From JBGOUJ01 sp041477005 (lineage in GTDB: Bacteria; Acidobacteriota; Terriglobia; Bryobacterales; JACQDG01), in the NCBI GenBank assembly GCA_041477005.1, contig JBGOUJ010000392.1, positions 1 to 7,454 of the forward strand: a DNA stretch of 7,454 bases, written 5' to 3'. Shown piece after piece: positions 5,489 through 7,454 of this stretch (position 1 is its first letter; each line of letters begins with the position of its first letter). Under the pieces are notes generated by a model. It saw only the letters and a list, made by a program, of their open reading frames with translations. It was not told the origin of the DNA and did no database searches. The position numbers and the translations under genes are program-made.

Positions 5489-6232
5489 CATCAGGGCATA
5501 TCCGTGGACCAGCCGGAACGTCCGGTTCCAGCGTGTCTTGGAGAAGAAGTGCAAAGCGAGGTCCTTGGCGTGACCGGCCGTGATCAAGGGATCGACCAAG
5601 TCCTCGGTCGGCGCGTTATAAGACCAATAGATAATCACCGGCTTGCCGATAATCCGCTCCCGCGAGACGAAGCCCCAGTACCGGCTGTCGAGCGAAAGGT
5701 CCCGGTTGTCGCCCATGGCGAAGTAGTGCCCGGCCGGCACTACCACTTCCCCATCGGCCACGTGATGCTCGAGCATTACCATCCCGTTCGGGAACATCTG
5801 CGTGTTGGGCCGCGAGGGGAAATTGTCACGGTAGGAATCGATGTAGTCGGTCTTGTGGTACGTGTAGGGCTCGGCTACCGCCTTGCCGTTGAGGTAGAGC
5901 TGCTTGTCGCGAAGGTGGATCCGGTCGCCGGGGATGCCGATCACCCGCTTGACGTATGGGTCCTTCGTGTCGAGCGGCGGGCGGAAGACGATGATGTCCC
6001 CGCGCCGGATCGGCTGGTACGGCAGCAGCTTGCCCATCACGTCTCCCGCCGGAGCGTAAGCCAGCTTGTCGACGATCAAGTGGTCGCCCACGAGCAAGGT
6101 GTCTTCCATCGAAACAGTGGGAATCACATACGGCTGGGCCACGGTGGCCGTGCCGAACAGCAGCAAAACGATGGTTACGGTCCACTCCGCAATCACGCGA
6201 TACGGCGGTTCGTTCTTGGATGCCATATCCAT
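5483..6232 (-). CDS. lepB: Type I signal peptidase (second paralogue, lepB2)
   Basis: A second signal peptidase I, 249 residues, with one transmembrane segment (~16-35). Box B is PTVSMEDTL with nucleophile Ser41, Box D is YVKRVIGIPGD with Lys95, and Box E is GDNRDLSLDSRYWG. All catalytic elements are present. The residue before the nucleophile is Val40 rather than the usual Gly or Glu, close to the active site. Long stretches match lepB1, including HKT-YIDSYRDNFPS and the C-terminal FFSKTRW-RTFRL-HGY tail, so the pair arose by tandem duplication. The start could be ATG 6232 or ATG 6226 (Met3); neither has a clear Shine-Dalgarno sequence. It is the first gene of the probable lepB2-lepB1-manC unit and lies 209 bp after the secreted-protein gene. 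Confidence 0.92.
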   Translation of the reverse strand: MDMASKNEPPYRVIAEWTVTIVLLLFGTATVAQPYVIPTVSMEDTLLVGDHLIVDKLAYAPAGDVMGKLLPYQPIRRGDIIVFRPPLDTKDPYVKRVIGIPGDRIHLRDKQLYLNGKAVAEPYTYHKTDYIDSYRDNFPSRPNTQMFPNGMVMLEHHVADGEVVVPAGHYFAMGDNRDLSLDSRYWGFVSRERIIGKPVIIYWSYNAPTEDLVDPLITAGHAKDLALHFFSKTRWNRTFRLVHGYALMP

Positions 6233-6441
6233 AGGCTACCAAAGGTGGGGCCGGCACGCTAAGGATCGTCACCACGCCTTGGAATCCGATGGGGAAGTTT
6301 CCTGCGAGAAGGGCGCCGAGACCGCGTCCATCCTGCCGGCGCATCAGGTCAACCCGTTCGCCGGCGTCGTCAACCGCAACGGCGCGAGCGCCTCGCGGCC
6401 GGGGCTGGCCTGCCAGGGGATGCCAGCAGGACGGTCCTCCT
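6233..6441. other. 209-bp gap without a gene, with small inverted repeats
   Basis: I see no coding region here. GCTGGC (6404-6409) pairs with GCCAGC (6422-6427) across 12 nt, just downstream of the secreted-protein stop codon, and may form an RNA 3' end, but no U-tract follows. GGCGC-GA-GCGCC (6381-6392) is a second palindrome. The lepB2 promoter should lie in this gap or upstream; I cannot point to convincing -35/-10 boxes. Confidence 0.4.
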
Positions 6442-7278
6442 CTACTGCTGTTGATCGAGGTGAAAATCGAGACCGCGCTCCCGGTTCAGCCGGGTGGTGA
6501 ACTCCAGGTCCAACTGATCGAACGAGACCTGGTTGTGAGCGCCGGAATTGGTCAGGTAGTGCAGCGTGCCGTTTTCGACCCAATAGGCGTTGGCCAGGTA
6601 GATCGAGCCGTTCTTGAGGGCGATCAGGTAGAGCCGTTGGGCCTCCGGCGGTGTAACCGATTCGGTAGCGCCGGCCTCGTGCGGCGGGACCACGTAGGTA
6701 ACGATGCCCGCGCCTGGCGGCGACTGCGGCGGCGGAGGCTGCCCGCCGGGAACGATGTAAATGATAGTGGAAGGAACTGTGGGCTGCTGCTGCGCCTCGG
6801 GCGGATAAGACTCATAGTAAGGTGGATAGACCGGTACGGCGTAGGGCACGGCATAAGGAATGACAACGGTATTCCCGCCCTGCGGGTAGCGCCGGAAGCC
6901 ACTCCTAAATCCGTTGCCGCCGTTGCCGAACCCGCCGACCGTGCCCGACAGGCGCGTGCCGAAGTTCGGGTCGACGATGCTGAACGGGCTGTAGGCGCCC
7001 GGCGCGTGACCGGCGCCGGGAAACACGACGTTGCCAAAACCGGAGACGGATCCGTAAGTGTTCGGCGTCATGGTGACGCCCGGAACCGGCGTCGCCGGCG
7101 CCGCCACACGAGGGCTGCTGCCTGGCCGCACGGCGTACGAGCCGGCTCGGGCGGCGGGCGCGGCTGCCCCGGTCGACACGCCGGCGTGCCCACCAGCGGC
7201 GCCACGCTGGGCCAAGGCTGCCCCGGCAAACGTTCCAGCCAAGCTTGCCACCATCCCCAACCAAGCGGTCTTTCTCAC
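6442..7278 (-). CDS. Secreted Pro/Gly-rich protein with conserved C-terminal domain
   Basis: The preferred start is GTG 7278-7276, giving 278 residues. It has AGGAGA 7 nt upstream and begins a textbook signal peptide (Arg2-Lys3, hydrophobic core ~5-20, cleavage after ALA at 21-23 before Gln24). An upstream ATG at 7317 would add 13 residues with no Shine-Dalgarno sequence and bury the signal peptide. The mature protein is low complexity: Ala/Gly-rich ~24-70, Gly/Asn-rich ~115-130 and Pro/Tyr-rich ~139-190 (YAVPYAVPVYPPYY). A compact domain at ~214-278 contains LYLIALKNGSIY, AYWVENGTLHYLT and TTRLNRERG. I recognise this ending from uncharacterised acidobacterial exported proteins; no function is known. 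Localisation could be periplasmic or on the cell surface. Confidence 0.8.
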   Translation of the reverse strand: MRKTAWLGMVASLAGTFAGAALAQRGAAGGHAGVSTGAAAPAARAGSYAVRPGSSPRVAAPATPVPGVTMTPNTYGSVSGFGNVVFPGAGHAPGAYSPFSIVDPNFGTRLSGTVGGFGNGGNGFRSGFRRYPQGGNTVVIPYAVPYAVPVYPPYYESYPPEAQQQPTVPSTIIYIVPGGQPPPPQSPPGAGIVTYVVPPHEAGATESVTPPEAQRLYLIALKNGSIYLANAYWVENGTLHYLTNSGAHNQVSFDQLDLEFTTRLNRERGLDFHLDQQQ

Positions 7279-7285
7279 CGGGATA

Positions 7286-7291
7286 TCTCCT
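7286..7291 (-). promoter_or_regulatory. Shine-Dalgarno AGGAGA deciding the GTG start
   Basis: AGGAGA on the minus strand lies 7 nt before GTG 7278-7276. It is the strongest ribosome binding site in the window and favours the GTG over the upstream in-frame ATG at 7317. Confidence 0.7.
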
Positions 7292-7349
7292 GCCCCCAGC
7301 TTACCGCTAGTCCGCAACCTTCACAAGTGGCAGAGTTGTCCAATGCAGA

Positions 7350-7454
7350 ATGAGCCTGAACGAGGGGTTTGTTTCCAATCGGGATGAGCCTGAAGGGGGA
7401 GTTTGTTTCCAACACGGTATGAGCCTGAGACGGAGGGGTGGTGAAACGGGGATC
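7350..7454. repeat. Direct-repeat block of ~34-35 bp units, reaching the window edge
   Basis: ATGAGCCTGA recurs at 7350-7359, 7384-7393 and 7419-7428 (periods of 34 and 35 bp). GTTTGTTTCCAA recurs at 7367-7378 and 7401-7412. Units 1 and 2 match over most of their length; unit 3 diverges after its first ~10-17 bases. The block lies upstream of the secreted-protein gene. A plus-strand frame from 7350 (MSLNEG and onward) stays open to the edge, but I do not regard it as a proven gene. Confidence 0.7.

Noticed and set aside
3757..6262. Long plus-strand open frames opposite manC and both lepB genes (3757-4644, 4662-5477, 5468-6262)
   Set aside because: All are exact shadows of clearly conserved minus-strand genes. 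The frames opposite lepB1 and lepB2 resemble each other only because the lepB genes do.
7279..7317. Upstream ATG (7317) for the secreted protein
   Set aside because: It has no Shine-Dalgarno sequence and would place 13 polar residues before the signal peptide, while GTG 7278 has AGGAGA at ideal spacing.
6289..7353. Plus-strand open frame of 354 codons
   Set aside because: Antisense to the secreted protein, whose signal peptide, ribosome binding site and recognisable C-terminal domain make the minus strand the coding one; the plus-strand protein is Arg-rich with no domain.
7350..7454. CRISPR array
   Set aside because: The repeated blocks are nearly contiguous and similar along their whole length, with no unique spacers of constant size.
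7435..7454. 3' end of a minus-strand tRNA gene
   Set aside because: The minus-strand GATCCCCG could be the end of a T-loop and stem, but only ~20 bases are present and the acceptor/CCA positions do not fit a clear tRNA; undecidable without more sequence.

Overview
The window is GC-rich chromosomal DNA, most likely from an acidobacterium of the Solibacter/Bryobacterales type. This rests on family features I recognise rather than on a search: two adjacent signal peptidase I genes with the 'SMEDTLL-GDHLIVDK' signature and a matching C-terminal tail, and a secreted Pro/Gly-rich protein ending in a 'LHY-T--GAHNQ---D--D---T-RLNRERG' domain that I associate with that group. I see no rRNA, complete tRNA, transposase or CRISPR array.

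Left part (1-2002, minus strand): a 433-residue AAA/STAND-type P-loop ATPase gene is followed, with an ATGA overlap, by a gene that runs off the left edge. The second gene has no stop codon inside the window. Its 234 visible residues look like an NTPase fold with a degenerate P-loop, then a Trp-rich conserved block, then the start of a helical, TPR-like region. This translationally coupled pair is the most interesting and least described part of the window. A signalling or anti-phage (NLR/STAND-like) role is possible but is inference only.

Centre (2003-3518): a 51-bp divergent promoter region separates the ATPase from a plus-strand, apparently exported RraA-fold protein. That gene converges on a minus-strand, apparently exported class I SAM methyltransferase. 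Three genes here (ATPase, RraA-like, methyltransferase) have a TANANT -10 element ending only 7-8 nt before the start codon, which suggests leaderless or nearly leaderless mRNAs.

Right-centre (3580-6232, minus strand): a compact run lepB2 - lepB1 - manC. The two type I signal peptidases are tandem paralogues, 38 bp apart. lepB1 and the mannose-1-phosphate guanylyltransferase share a base (TAGTG). Protein export and GDP-mannose supply (surface polysaccharide or glycosylation) are thus probably co-transcribed.

Right part (6233-7454): a 209-bp gap with small inverted repeats, then a secreted low-complexity protein gene whose real start is probably a GTG with a good Shine-Dalgarno sequence. The window ends in a 34-35 bp direct-repeat block (7350-7454) that continues past the edge.

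The long plus-strand open frames opposite the minus-strand genes are composition artefacts of GC-rich coding DNA.
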